A program made the position numbers and the translations under genes. Below the pieces are notes generated by a model. That model searched no databases and was not told where the DNA came from. It worked only from the letters and a program-made list of their open reading frames with translations. A stretch of DNA of 64,000 nt, from positions 62,001 to 126,000 of the forward strand of contig JAHQVJ010000117.1 in assembly GCA_019634415.1 (NCBI GenBank), in the 5' to 3' direction. Below, piece by piece: positions 19,101 to 26,713 of this stretch. The DNA comes from Myxococcales bacterium. GTDB lineage: Bacteria; Myxococcota_A; UBA796; GCA-2862545. Positions within the stretch are counted from its first letter, which is position 1; every line of letters begins with the position of its first letter.

Positions 19101-19658
19101 CTCGACGACACCGACGCCCGCTGGGCCTACCACTCGGTGGACGTGCGCGACGAGTCGGCCGTGGCGTCGTTGCTCCACGACGTCTACGACACCCACGGGC
19201 GCCTCGACGTGGTGCTCCACGGGGCCGGCGTCCTCGAGGACAAGCTGCTGCGCGACAAGACCCAGGAGTCCTTCCTGCGGGTGTTCGACACCAAGGTCAC
19301 CGGCGCCCACAACCTGGTGGCCCACCTGCAGCCCGACGTGCGCGCGGTGGTGTTCTTCTCCAGCGTGGCCGGTGCCTTCGGCAACCGCGGCCAGGCCGAC
19401 TACGCTGCCGCCAACGACGCCCTCGATCAGCTCGCCCACGAGCTGGATCGTCGTCTGGTGGGCCGGGCCTTGTCCATCGGCTGGGGTCCGTGGGGCGGCT
19501 CGGGCATGGTGAGCCCAGAGCTGGCGGATCTGTACCGGCGCCGTGGCATCGGACTCATCGCGCCCCAGGACGGCGCAGATCGCCTGATCGACGAGCTACA
19601 GCGGGGTCGGGAGCCCCAGGTGGTCTGGATGGCCGCCCATCCCCAGCAGATGGCGTGA
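13110..19658 (+). CDS. Iterative PUFA/Hgl-type synthase: two FMN-reductase-like barrels-KS-AT-ACP-KR
   Basis: A 2182-residue multidomain synthase. Domains in order: a nitronate-monooxygenase/PfaD-like TIM barrel (about 8-200); a second such barrel (about 265-520, His406 in GSECGGHVG); ketosynthase (628-1062; Cys812, His947, His987); acyltransferase (1167-1450; Ser1258 in GHSYGE, His1363); one acyl carrier domain (Ser1638 in LSIDSIKRIEI, the PUFA-type motif); and ketoreductase (from about 1905; TGGARGITA, and YAAAN in the active site). The first barrel has Arg120 where the family His would be, so it may be structural. TTG 13110 has GGGAG five bases upstream. Together with the next two genes it would build and reduce an acyl chain; PfaD-type enoyl reduction is fused in rather than separate. 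Confidence 0.9.
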   Translation: MPSDAPRFIAICPFSVSNPHLVDTLCRAGATGVLDLSGDGDVHAALDWLSTRPISFGVRLDDSCRAVDLPDNVGLVVVDGDVPEVHCDVWVQVTSVQEAQRAIEQGAQGLVAKGREASGRVGTESTFVLLQRLLALDALPVWAQGGIGEHTAAAAIAGGAAGVVLQDQLALLKEAADVLRPELRQALASMDGSETAVVDDRRVYVRPGPLHDAQLPCGQDASFAADLAKRYRTVRGTLTALRRAVGGHLGQASAVRPHLGGSAFCAQHGLQRPVVQGPMTRVSDTAAFADAVAGAGGLPFVALSLLTGERLDQLLQSTAERLDGRPWGVGMLGFAPPELRAEQLAAVRAVRPPVALLAGGRPAQARALEDDGIPTYLHVPSPGLLDLFLREGARRFVFEGSECGGHVGPRSSFVLWEQAVRRLLQHDAVHELSVIFAGGIHDARSAAMVSALAAPLAAHGARIGWLMGTAYLFTEEAVQTGAIGEVFQEQALACARTRLLHTAPGHATRCAETAFVQAFDTRREQLQAEGAEPEQVWEALERLNLGRLRIASKGLKREGDELVEVAAEGQRSDGLFMIGQVAALRGHTVTLDELHRDVTEGADAVVQAAAAREQERDEAERRRRERPDDVAIVGMAAIFPDAPDLGAFWSSVVHGHDAVTEVPAERWNVGLYYGEGPGKSTSKWGGFLPEVDFDPLEYGIPPTSVAAVDPSQLLALEVAARALRDAGLADGDFDRERASVVFGAEAGTDLASAYGMRALLPQYVGQVPEALDAVLPSLTEDSFPGVLGNVIAGRIANRLDLGGVNYTVDAACASSLAALDVAVKELRAGSSDLVIAGGVDTHNAIGDYLLFSSVHALSPTGRSRPFDASADGIALGEGVAAVVCKRLADAVRDGDRIYAVIRGVAGSSDGRSLGLTAPRRQGQARALDRAYAAAGTDPGTLGLVEAHGTGTVVGDRTELQSLTDVFTEAGTPPGSITLGSVKSNVGHTKCAAGLAGLIKVALAIHHRVLPPTVHVSQPNSAWQPTSSPFTFRDQAAPWLAEERAAAVSAFGFGGTNFHAVLAQAPSGPAPTTSPLPDWPAELFVLPSMAHAEQLLAWLQQPGATAVRLADIAAAVHAWSPSDEGAIALVARHGEELRQALQAVIDGNPTADTWVADPAHPAHGAAVAWLFPGQGSQRPGMLAELFVAFPQVRPLLQQVPSLQADWFAGQAFDPAARQRQRHALTVTHRAQPALGIAGLAAAQILSAAGLRPQQLGGHSYGEIVALTVAGALPASELGALSEARGRCMQRAATGPDPGAMAAVAAGSADVSELLVAHPDVGIANDNGPGQTVIAGPTPAVAAATEQLQAAGFDVRPVPVAAAFHSPLVAGAAEGFAEVLADVEVSEPIVPTYSNVSAEPHEPSAIRERLAEHLARPVRFGEQVRAMHRDGARIFLEVGPGRVLTRLTGQILADVGYVALSVEPADGSGPLMGLLRLLGRLATLGHPVDLTSVLAGRTARPVDLTQPPPAPSPTTWRVNGHRAWPLTGPLPPHAMHPVPEPVAGGLGGAERDRVVMDYLRTLREQAEAQRTVMMSYLGQADPEVVSVAATAPVVEAPAPDTGPELPLADRLVALVSERTGYPASMLDLDLDLEADLSIDSIKRIEILGALSEQLQGASGGSPDEALVEELARVKTLRGIVTWLDNRTDSADGPESPAADAAAEAPEQALRFVPSLQPLQPPTTQEIAGRTVGLALSVAPESPGSGLLGELTRRLTEAGARVVAVGPGSRMPDVDVLVVLTGPLGGAPPAHNGTLGTALFDLACLARRALSGGVEQLVVVTGQGGELQGSDLAGVSGLVKTMAKEWPDASVRRVDLDPTDALAEQVALLLPEIAASSGPAEVGYRDGTRLGRTFTAHALQTVERTTELDADSVVLLTGGARGITARVATTLAERFGCTLVLVGRSPLPPASEDEHTASAEDPPQILAALAAAHPELDPGQLQARARRVLADRQVRQTLQALDDTDARWAYHSVDVRDESAVASLLHDVYDTHGRLDVVLHGAGVLEDKLLRDKTQESFLRVFDTKVTGAHNLVAHLQPDVRAVVFFSSVAGAFGNRGQADYAAANDALDQLAHELDRRLVGRALSIGWGPWGGSGMVSPELADLYRRRGIGLIAPQDGADRLIDELQRGREPQVVWMAAHPQQMA

Positions 19659-22600
19659 CCCACCGCAGCGACGTCGCCGTGGTGGGCCTGGGCGCCCTGT
19701 TCCCGGGGGCCCCGGACGCACGCCGGTTCTGGAGCCTGGTGGCGTCGGGGAGATCCGCCCTGGCCGAGGCGAGCGAGGCGCGGCTGGATCCGGCGCACGA
19801 TCTTCCCACGCGTCGGGGCGGGTTCGTGCCCGACGCCCTGCCCTTCGACGCAGGCGCCTTCGGGGTGATGCCGGTGGCGGCGGCAGGCGCCGAGCCCGAT
19901 CAGCTCCTGGTGCTGCAGGTGGCGGCGGACTGCCTACGAGACGCGCGACAGGTGGATCTGGACCGGAGCCGCGTGGGCGTGATCCTGGGCCGCGGGGGCT
20001 ACCTCACGCCGGGCATGGTGCGGCTGTCGCGGCATGCGCGCGAGGCCGATCAGCTGGAGCAGATCCTGCGGCGCGTGCTGCCCGATGCACCTGCGACGGC
20101 CCTGCAGGAGGTGCGACAGGCCTTCCTGGCCCAGGCCGGTCCGTACGGGCCCGACACCGCCATCGGTCTCGTGCCCAACCTCGCGGCCTCGCGGGTGGCC
20201 AACCGACTGGATCTGCGAGGCCCCGCCTACACCGTGGACGCCGCCTGTGCCTCGGCCCTGGTGGCGGTGGACCACGCCTGCACCGAGATCGCGAGTGGCC
20301 GGTGCGATCTGGTGCTCGCCGGTGCGGTGCACCTGACCCACGACGTGTCGCTGTGGAGCGTGTTCACCCAGCTCGGCGCGCTGTCGCGCAGCGAGGCGGT
20401 GCGGCCCTTCGACGCGCGCGCGGACGGGCTGCTGATCGGCGAAGGCGTGGGCCTGCTGGCCCTGAAGTCGGCGGAGCGAGCGGCGGCGGACGGCGACCGG
20501 ATCTACGCGGTGATCCGAGGCGTGGGCATCGCGAGCGACGGCCGGGCCACGTCGGTGATGGTGCCGCGCAGCGAGGGGCAGCTGCTGGCCATGCGGCGAG
20601 CCTGGGAGGGCTCGGGGCTCGATCCGAGCGCGGTGGGCTGGCTCGAGGCCCACGGCACGGGCACGCCGGTGGGGGACGCCGTGGAGGTGGCGTCGCTGGC
20701 GGAGATGTTCGGGCCCGCAGGCGACGCCCCGCGAGCGGGGCTGGGCTCCGTGAAGGCCCAGATCGGCCACGCGATGCCGGCGGCCGGTGCCGCGGGGCTG
20801 ATCAAGGCGGTGCTGGCGGTGCACCACGGCGTGCTGCCTCCCACGGTGGGCTGCGACGAGCCGGTCGACGCCCTGGCGAGCACCCGGTTCGCGCCAAATC
20901 CCGAGGCGAGGGCGTGGGAGGGAGCGCGGGTCGCGGCGGTGAACGCCTTCGGGTTCGGGGGGATCAACGGCCACGTGGTGCTGCAGCAGCACGGACCGTC
21001 GCGGCGAGCGCCCCGGCTGGGCAACGCGGTGGCCGACCGCGACGAGGTCGAGGTGCTCACACTGGCGGCAGCGGATCCGGAGGCACTGCTGGCTGCGCTG
21101 GAGGCCGTCCGCCAGGGCCGGATGGCGCCGACGGGAGCAGGCCCGTGCCGGCTCGCGCTGCTCGATCCCACGCCCGAGCGCCTGGAGCGCGCCCGCGCGA
21201 CGGTACAGCGCGGGGCCGACGCCCGTGGGCGAGGCGGGATCTGGTTCCGCCGCCGGGGACTGCTGTCGGGCGGGGGCAAGCTGGCCTTCGTGTTTCCCGG
21301 GATCGAGGCCACCTTCCTGCCCGATCTGCGCGGGCTCGACGCGACGGGCGCGCTGCGCCATGCCGACACCGTGGAGGGGGATCTGGAGGCGACGGGCCTG
21401 GCCGTGGTGGCGCTGGGACGTCGGCTGCTGGAGGCCCTGGGCACCCACGGGATCACCCCCGACGTGGTGGCGGGCCACAGCATCGGCGAGTGGACGGCGA
21501 TGGTGGCGACGGGGATGGTGGCCCCGGCGGACGCGGACACCCTCATCGCCTCGCTGAGGCCCGGATCCCTCGAGGTGCCCGACGTGCTGTTCGCGGCGGT
21601 GGGAGCCGGTGCGGGGGTGGCCACCGAGGCCCTCGAGGGGCTTCGGCACATCTCCATCTCCCACGACAACTGCCCGCACCAGGTGATCCTGTGCGGTCGC
21701 GCCGACGCCATCGAGGTGGCGCGCACGCGCCTGGTGGAGCGGGGCGTGCTCTGCCAGGTGCTGCCCTTCCGCTCCGGGTTCCACTCCCCGCTGTTCGCCG
21801 AGCACCTACAGCTGCACCGCGAGCACATGCAGGCCCTGCCCCTGAGCGCGCCCCAGGTGCCGCTGTACTCGGCCACGCTGGCCGCCCCCTACCCCTCCGA
21901 CCCTGGCCAGGTGCGGCGGCTGATGGTGGACCACCTCGTGCAGCCCGTGCGCTTCCGGGCCCTGGTGGAGCGCCTGTACGACGACGGGGTGCGCGTGTTC
22001 CTGCAGCTGGGCCAGGGCAGCGTGCCGGGGTTCGTGGGCGACACGTTGGCGGATCGGCCCCACCTGGCGCTGTCGGCGAGCGAGGAGCGGCGCAGCCACG
22101 CAGCCCAGCTGCGCACCCTGCGGCTCGCGCTGTTCGTGGAGGGACTCGGGCAGGCGCCCGCTGCCGAGGAGCGGCTGCAGATCTCGCTGTGCACGCCGTC
22201 CGTGGCGGTGGGCCGGCCCCTGGGCACGTCGGCGCCCGCCCTCGAGGGCGCCGATCCGATGGCTGCGGCGCTGCGCGCGACCACGGCTGCGCTCACGGCC
22301 GGGGCGGCGGACGTGGTGCAGGCCCTGCGGCAGACCGCACCTGCGCCGCGCGAGGTGCGGATCCGGCGCACCCTGTCGGTGGCGGAGATCGGGGCCCTTC
22401 GGGACCACAGCTTCTTTCCGCAGGCGCCGGGGTGGACCGCGCTGGCCGAGCTGGATCCGGTGGTGCCGCTGACCTTCATGGTGGAGATGTTGGCGGATGC
22501 TGCCCAGCAGCTGCATCCCGACCGGGCTGTCGTGGCCCTCACCGAGCTGCGGGCCACCCGCTGGCTGCGGGTGCATCCGCCCGCACAGGTACAGATCGTG

Positions 22601-23695
22601 GCTCGCGAGGCCGCAGACGGCTGGGTGGACGTGGCCCTCGAGGGGTACGCCTCGGCGCGGGTCCAGCTGGTCCCCGAGGAGCGAGCACGGCCCGCGTCGA
22701 CGATGGCGCCTCTGGCGAGCCCCGCGGCCCCGCCCCACGACGCCGCCACCATCTACGCCGAGCGCTACATGTTCCACGGGCCCGCCTACCAGGGGATCAC
22801 GGCGGTGCGCGCCCTGGACGACGGCGGCCTGGACGGCGATCTGGTGGCGCTGCCCGCCCCCGGCGCCCTGCTCGACGCCGCCGGTCAGCTCGCCGGCTAC
22901 TGGCTCATGGCCACCCACGCCACCGACCAGCTCACGCTGCCCACGGGGGTTCGGGCGATCCGCTGGTTCGGTCCGGCACCTGCGGTCGGCGAGCAGGTGC
23001 CGTGCCGGGTGCGGGTGGTGGCGGTGGACGCCCAGCAGCTCGTGGCCGACATCGAGCTGGGGCCTCCCGAGGCCGTGTGGTGCACGTTGAGCGGCTGGGC
23101 CGACCACCGCTTCGCGTCGGACGCCCGGGTGCTGGACGCGATGCGGCTGCCGGAGCGGCACGTGCTTAGCGAAGACGTCGGCGGCTTCAGCGTGTTCTTG
23201 GAGGAGCGGCACCGGGCGCCGTCGCGCGACTGGCTGGCCCGCCGCACCCTCACCGAGGCCGAGCGCGCCCAGATGACGCAGACCCCACCCCGGCAGCAGC
23301 GCGCGTTCCTGAACCAGCGCATCGCTGCCAAGGACGCCGTGCGCCGGTGGCTGTGGCAGGCAGGCCACGGGCCGATCTTTCCGGCGCAGATCACGCTGTC
23401 GCCAGATCTTCGGGGGGCGACGGCCCCGGGTGGCGAGCGGGTCGCGGTGGCGACGGCGGCCGCCCCACGTGGCGCTGTGGCGCTGGCGGGGGATCGAGCG
23501 GAGGCTGCCCCCCTGTGGCTGCTCGAGCAGCGGCCCACCGAGCGCGATCTCCGTGGGTGGCTGGCTGCCGCGCGGGGGGTGGCGCTCGATCCGAGCTGGG
23601 TCGTGCGGTCCGAAGACGATGGTGCCGTGGTCGACGGTGCTGTGGTCGGTGTGCGATCTGTGTTCGACCACGTCGTGCTGTGGAGAGGCCCGTGA
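19655..23695 (+). CDS. Second synthase subunit: KS-AT-DH with PPTase-like C-terminus
   Basis: A 1346-residue partner synthase. Ketosynthase 6-440 keeps Cys198 (DAACASA), His333 (EAHGTGT) and His372. The acyltransferase-like domain, about 540-830, has Ser609 (GHSIGE) and His710 (GFHSPLF) but FPGIEATF in place of the usual FPGQGSQ. A double hot-dog dehydratase spans about 900-1145 with His918 in LRDHSFF and Asp1074 in LLDAAGQLAGYW. The last 150 residues contain FLNQRIAAKDAVRRWLW (Lys1226), like the core helix of 4'-phosphopantetheinyl transferases, though the later metal-binding residues are not evident. The GTG start overlaps the first synthase stop (GTGA). There is no ACP of its own; the next gene supplies one. 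Confidence 0.88.
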   Translation: MTHRSDVAVVGLGALFPGAPDARRFWSLVASGRSALAEASEARLDPAHDLPTRRGGFVPDALPFDAGAFGVMPVAAAGAEPDQLLVLQVAADCLRDARQVDLDRSRVGVILGRGGYLTPGMVRLSRHAREADQLEQILRRVLPDAPATALQEVRQAFLAQAGPYGPDTAIGLVPNLAASRVANRLDLRGPAYTVDAACASALVAVDHACTEIASGRCDLVLAGAVHLTHDVSLWSVFTQLGALSRSEAVRPFDARADGLLIGEGVGLLALKSAERAAADGDRIYAVIRGVGIASDGRATSVMVPRSEGQLLAMRRAWEGSGLDPSAVGWLEAHGTGTPVGDAVEVASLAEMFGPAGDAPRAGLGSVKAQIGHAMPAAGAAGLIKAVLAVHHGVLPPTVGCDEPVDALASTRFAPNPEARAWEGARVAAVNAFGFGGINGHVVLQQHGPSRRAPRLGNAVADRDEVEVLTLAAADPEALLAALEAVRQGRMAPTGAGPCRLALLDPTPERLERARATVQRGADARGRGGIWFRRRGLLSGGGKLAFVFPGIEATFLPDLRGLDATGALRHADTVEGDLEATGLAVVALGRRLLEALGTHGITPDVVAGHSIGEWTAMVATGMVAPADADTLIASLRPGSLEVPDVLFAAVGAGAGVATEALEGLRHISISHDNCPHQVILCGRADAIEVARTRLVERGVLCQVLPFRSGFHSPLFAEHLQLHREHMQALPLSAPQVPLYSATLAAPYPSDPGQVRRLMVDHLVQPVRFRALVERLYDDGVRVFLQLGQGSVPGFVGDTLADRPHLALSASEERRSHAAQLRTLRLALFVEGLGQAPAAEERLQISLCTPSVAVGRPLGTSAPALEGADPMAAALRATTAALTAGAADVVQALRQTAPAPREVRIRRTLSVAEIGALRDHSFFPQAPGWTALAELDPVVPLTFMVEMLADAAQQLHPDRAVVALTELRATRWLRVHPPAQVQIVAREAADGWVDVALEGYASARVQLVPEERARPASTMAPLASPAAPPHDAATIYAERYMFHGPAYQGITAVRALDDGGLDGDLVALPAPGALLDAAGQLAGYWLMATHATDQLTLPTGVRAIRWFGPAPAVGEQVPCRVRVVAVDAQQLVADIELGPPEAVWCTLSGWADHRFASDARVLDAMRLPERHVLSEDVGGFSVFLEERHRAPSRDWLARRTLTEAERAQMTQTPPRQQRAFLNQRIAAKDAVRRWLWQAGHGPIFPAQITLSPDLRGATAPGGERVAVATAAAPRGAVALAGDRAEAAPLWLLEQRPTERDLRGWLAAARGVALDPSWVVRSEDDGAVVDGAVVGVRSVFDHVVLWRGP

Positions 23696-23967
23696 GCGAT
23701 TCGTCCGACACCCTGACCGTGCTGATCTCGATGCTGGCCGACGTCATGGGACCCGACTTCGATCCCACCCTCGAGGTGGGGCTGGACACCTCCTTCTCCG
23801 ACGATCTGGAGCTCGAGAGCATCGAGCTGGTCGCGCTCGCCGAGCGGGTGCAGGCCCACTACGGCAGCGACGCGGACTTCGTGGCGTGGCTGTCGACGCT
23901 GCAGCTCGATCAGATCATCGAGCTGACGGTGGGCGACGTGGTGCGGTTCGTGGACGGCGCACGGTGA
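23692..23967 (+). CDS. Discrete acyl carrier protein
   Basis: A 91-residue carrier protein whose Ser43, in LELESIELVALAERV, is the expected phosphopantetheine site. The preceding DTSFSDDLELES matches the acidic loop before helix II of ACPs. It overlaps both neighbours by four bases (GTGA at each end), so its synthesis is coupled to the KS-AT-DH protein, which has no carrier domain. It probably carries the starter or an intermediate for that subunit, or presents the finished chain to the hydrolases. The short 'FVAWLSTLQLDQIIELTVGD' helix region is typical of single ACPs in secondary-lipid clusters. Confidence 0.88.
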   Translation: MSDSSDTLTVLISMLADVMGPDFDPTLEVGLDTSFSDDLELESIELVALAERVQAHYGSDADFVAWLSTLQLDQIIELTVGDVVRFVDGAR

Positions 23968-24707
23968 GCGCACCCGCGCTGAACGTGGTGAGCTCGGGGC
24001 AGGGTCCGCCCGTGGTGCTGCTCCACGGCCTGCTGCTGGGCTCCGTGGCGCAGTGGTACTTCACCCTCGCGCCCGCGCTGGCGCTGCACCATCGGGTGGT
24101 GATGTTCGATCTGCGGGGCCATGGGCGCTCCGAGGTCGCGGCCAGCGGGTACGACCTGGCGACCCTGGCGGATGATCTGCAGCGGGTGCGTGCGGAGCAG
24201 GGGATCACCGAGCCGATGGATCTGGTGGGCCACAGCTACGGCGGGCTGGTGGCGCTCACGCTGGCGCTGCGGGAGCCTGGGTGGGTGCGGCGCCTGGTGC
24301 TGGTGGACGTGCCGCTGCCGCCTGGGGATCCGCAGTGGCGCCGCCCCATCGAGGAGGCAGGCGTGGACGGCCTGCTGGCGATGCTGCCGGAGGGGGTGCG
24401 GGAGCAGGTGCTCTCGGGAGGGCGCCGCAGCCGGAAGCTGCTGGCGCGCCTGGCGCAGCTCGCCCAGCGCACCACGCTGCTCGACGATGTGGCCGCGGAG
24501 CGGGATCTACAGGATGCGCAGCTCGCGCAGCTGCCGCATCGCACGCTGTGCCTGGTGGGTGAGGAGTCGGCGTGCCGAAGCGCGATGGCGCGCCTACAGC
24601 GCGTGATCCCCGAGGCGCGCCTGGAGGTGGTGCCGGGCGGCCACTTCGTGCCGGTGGAGGCACCGGACGCGCTGATTGCGCACGTGCAGGGGTTCCTCGA
24701 TGCCTGA
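23964..24707 (+). CDS. Alpha/beta hydrolase (possible thioesterase), copy 1
   Basis: A 247-residue alpha/beta hydrolase. Markers are the oxyanion strand VVLLHGLLLG, the FDLRGHGRSE block, the nucleophile elbow GHSYGG (Ser91) and GGHFVPVEAP (His227). The acid position after the sixth strand reads VGEESACRS, without the usual Asp, so the third triad residue may come from elsewhere. In this operon the natural role is release or transfer of the acyl chain from the carrier protein. The GTG start overlaps the ACP stop by four bases and the stop overlaps the next hydrolase by eight. It is a clear paralogue of that neighbour. Confidence 0.82.
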   Translation: MSAPALNVVSSGQGPPVVLLHGLLLGSVAQWYFTLAPALALHHRVVMFDLRGHGRSEVAASGYDLATLADDLQRVRAEQGITEPMDLVGHSYGGLVALTLALREPGWVRRLVLVDVPLPPGDPQWRRPIEEAGVDGLLAMLPEGVREQVLSGGRRSRKLLARLAQLAQRTTLLDDVAAERDLQDAQLAQLPHRTLCLVGEESACRSAMARLQRVIPEARLEVVPGGHFVPVEAPDALIAHVQGFLDA

Positions 24708-25485
24708 GATCTCCATCGGCGGCCTGCAGCTGCATCTCCAGCAGCTGGAGCCTTCCCCTGAGCTTCGCGGTCGACCTCCCGTGATCTTCGTGCACGGCCT
24801 GGTGATGGACAACCTCGCCAGCTGGTACTTCACCGTCGCGCACCCCGTCGCCACCTTCCGCGAGGTGTGGCTGTACGATCTGCGCGGCCACGGGCGCAGC
24901 CAGCGCCCCCCGTCCGGCTACGATCTCGACAGCCTCGTCGCCGAGCTCCTCGGAGTCGCCGCGCAGGCCGGCACCGGCCCCGCCGTGCTGGTCGGCCACA
25001 GCTTCGGCGGGCTCCTCGCCCTCGCCACCGCCGTCGCCGCCCCCGACCGCGTCGCTGGGCTCGTGCTCGTCGACGCGCTGCTGCCCGAGCCCGGCTGGGG
25101 CGAGACCATGGCTCGCACCCTGTCGCTCACCGGGCAGGAGCGCGACGCGCTGATCGGCGAGCGCTTCACCGCCTGGCTCGGTCGCCACAGCCGACGCAAG
25201 CGCACCCGCCTCGAGACCCAGGCGCGCGCACTCGTGGAGCAGACCACGCTGCTCTCCGATCTGCGCCGCTCGCGCAGCTACCCCGATGCCGCCTACGCCG
25301 CCGTGCAGGCCCCCACCCTCGCGCTGTACGGAGCCGAGTCCGACGTGCGCGGCCACGGCGAGCGGCTCGCCGCCCAGCTGCCGCAGTGCACGCTGCAGCT
25401 GGTGGACGGCTGCACCCACTCGCTGATGTGGGAGCGCACCGACGTGGTCCGCGAGCGCATCGTGACGTGGTTGAGGGGTCGCTGA
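24700..25485 (+). CDS. Alpha/beta hydrolase (possible thioesterase), copy 2
   Basis: A 261-residue paralogue of the preceding hydrolase, sharing the order VIFVHGLVMDNLASWYFTVA, YDLRGHGRSQRPPSGYDL and GHSFGG. The full triad is visible: Ser101, Asp215 in GAESDVRG, and His240 in GCTHSLMWE. Unlike copy 1 it keeps the acid residue, so it is the better candidate for the active chain-releasing enzyme. ATG 24700 lies inside the end of copy 1 (eight-base overlap), and its TGA shares a base with the glycosyltransferase ATG. Tandem duplication followed by divergence is the simplest origin. Confidence 0.82.
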   Translation: MPEISIGGLQLHLQQLEPSPELRGRPPVIFVHGLVMDNLASWYFTVAHPVATFREVWLYDLRGHGRSQRPPSGYDLDSLVAELLGVAAQAGTGPAVLVGHSFGGLLALATAVAAPDRVAGLVLVDALLPEPGWGETMARTLSLTGQERDALIGERFTAWLGRHSRRKRTRLETQARALVEQTTLLSDLRRSRSYPDAAYAAVQAPTLALYGAESDVRGHGERLAAQLPQCTLQLVDGCTHSLMWERTDVVRERIVTWLRGR

Positions 25486-26666
25486 TGGCGCGCTTCGTGT
25501 TCGTGGTGCCGCCGCTCACCGGTCACGTGAACCCCACCCTCGGCGTGGCCGCCGCCCTGCAGGAGCGCGGGCACACCGTGGCCTGGGTCGGCCACCCGCA
25601 GCAGGTGCAGCCGCTGCTGCCCGCCGATGCCACCCTCTGGCCGCTCCCCCAGGACGGCGACGCCCACGCCTTCGCGCAGTCGCGGGAGAGGGGGGCCGAG
25701 CTGAAGGGGCTCGCCTCCATCAAGTTCTTCGTGGAGGAGTTCCAGATCCCGCTGGCGCGGCAGATGGCGCCTGGCGTGCGAGCCGCCATCGAGCAGCTGC
25801 AGCCCGACGTGCTCGTGGTGGACCAGCAGGCGCTCGCCGGAGCGGTGCTCGCCCGGCAGCTTCGGATCCCGTGGGCGACGTCGGCCACCACCACCGCCGA
25901 GATCGTGAAGCCCTGGGCAGCGTTTCCCCAGGTGGCACGGTGGCGCCAGGCGCAGCTCGCCGAGCTGCAGGAGACGCTGGGCGGGCCCGTGGTGGCCGAG
26001 CCCTCGGTGTCGGAGCGGTTGGTGCTGGTGTACTCCACGCGGGCGCTGGTGGGCGACCATCCCGTGGACGAGCAGGTGGCGTTCGTGGGGCCCATGACGC
26101 GGGGGGATCGGCCCCACGTGCCCTTTCCCTGGGATGCGCTGATGGATCGGCCGCGGGTGCTGGTGTCGCTGGGAACCGTGAGTGCGCGCCGCGGCCCTCG
26201 CTTCTACCAGGTGGTGGCCGAAGCCCTCGCCGGGGAGCCGGTGCAGGGGATCCTGGTGGCCCCGGAGTCGCTGATCCCGCCGCTGCCCGACAACATCCTG
26301 AGACGGGACTTCGTGCCCCAGCTGCAGCTGCTCCCCCATGTGCAGGCCGTGGTGAGCCACGGAGGCCACAACACCGTCTGCGAGACGCTCGCCCACGGGC
26401 TGCCCCTCGTCGTCACCCCCATCCGAGACGATCAGCCCGTGGTGGCCCAGCAGGTGGCGGATGCCGGCGCTGGGATCCGATTGCCATTCGGGCGGTTGCG
26501 CGCCCCTCGGCTGCGCCAGGCGATCCGAGAGGTGCTCACCGATCCAGAGTACCGGCGTTCGGCAGAGCGCATCCAGTCGAGCTTCACCGCCTCGAAAGGA
26601 GCGCCCGGTGCAGCCACTCTTCTCGAACAGCTCTTGCCCGGCTCCAGAGAACCGTCCATCGCCTGA
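25485..26666 (+). CDS. MGT-family (GT1) glycosyltransferase
   Basis: A 393-residue GT-B glycosyltransferase of the macrolide/UDP-glucosyltransferase family. The N-terminal acceptor domain has PPLTGHVNPTLGVAAALQER with the catalytic-type His, and the C-terminal donor domain has the signature SHGGHNTVCETLAHGLPLV followed by RDDQPVVAQQV. Such enzymes put a sugar from a nucleotide donor on a hydroxyl of a lipid, polyketide or carotenoid. The start overlaps the hydrolase stop by one base (TGATG), making this the last gene of the coupled operon. It suggests that the final product is a glycolipid or glycosylated polyketide, as in heterocyst glycolipid clusters. Confidence 0.88.
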   Translation: MARFVFVVPPLTGHVNPTLGVAAALQERGHTVAWVGHPQQVQPLLPADATLWPLPQDGDAHAFAQSRERGAELKGLASIKFFVEEFQIPLARQMAPGVRAAIEQLQPDVLVVDQQALAGAVLARQLRIPWATSATTTAEIVKPWAAFPQVARWRQAQLAELQETLGGPVVAEPSVSERLVLVYSTRALVGDHPVDEQVAFVGPMTRGDRPHVPFPWDALMDRPRVLVSLGTVSARRGPRFYQVVAEALAGEPVQGILVAPESLIPPLPDNILRRDFVPQLQLLPHVQAVVSHGGHNTVCETLAHGLPLVVTPIRDDQPVVAQQVADAGAGIRLPFGRLRAPRLRQAIREVLTDPEYRRSAERIQSSFTASKGAPGAATLLEQLLPGSREPSIA

Positions 26667-26713
26667 CCAAAAAGGGAAACAACGCCCCCCTCGACAACGG
26701 TAGACTGCAGCGG

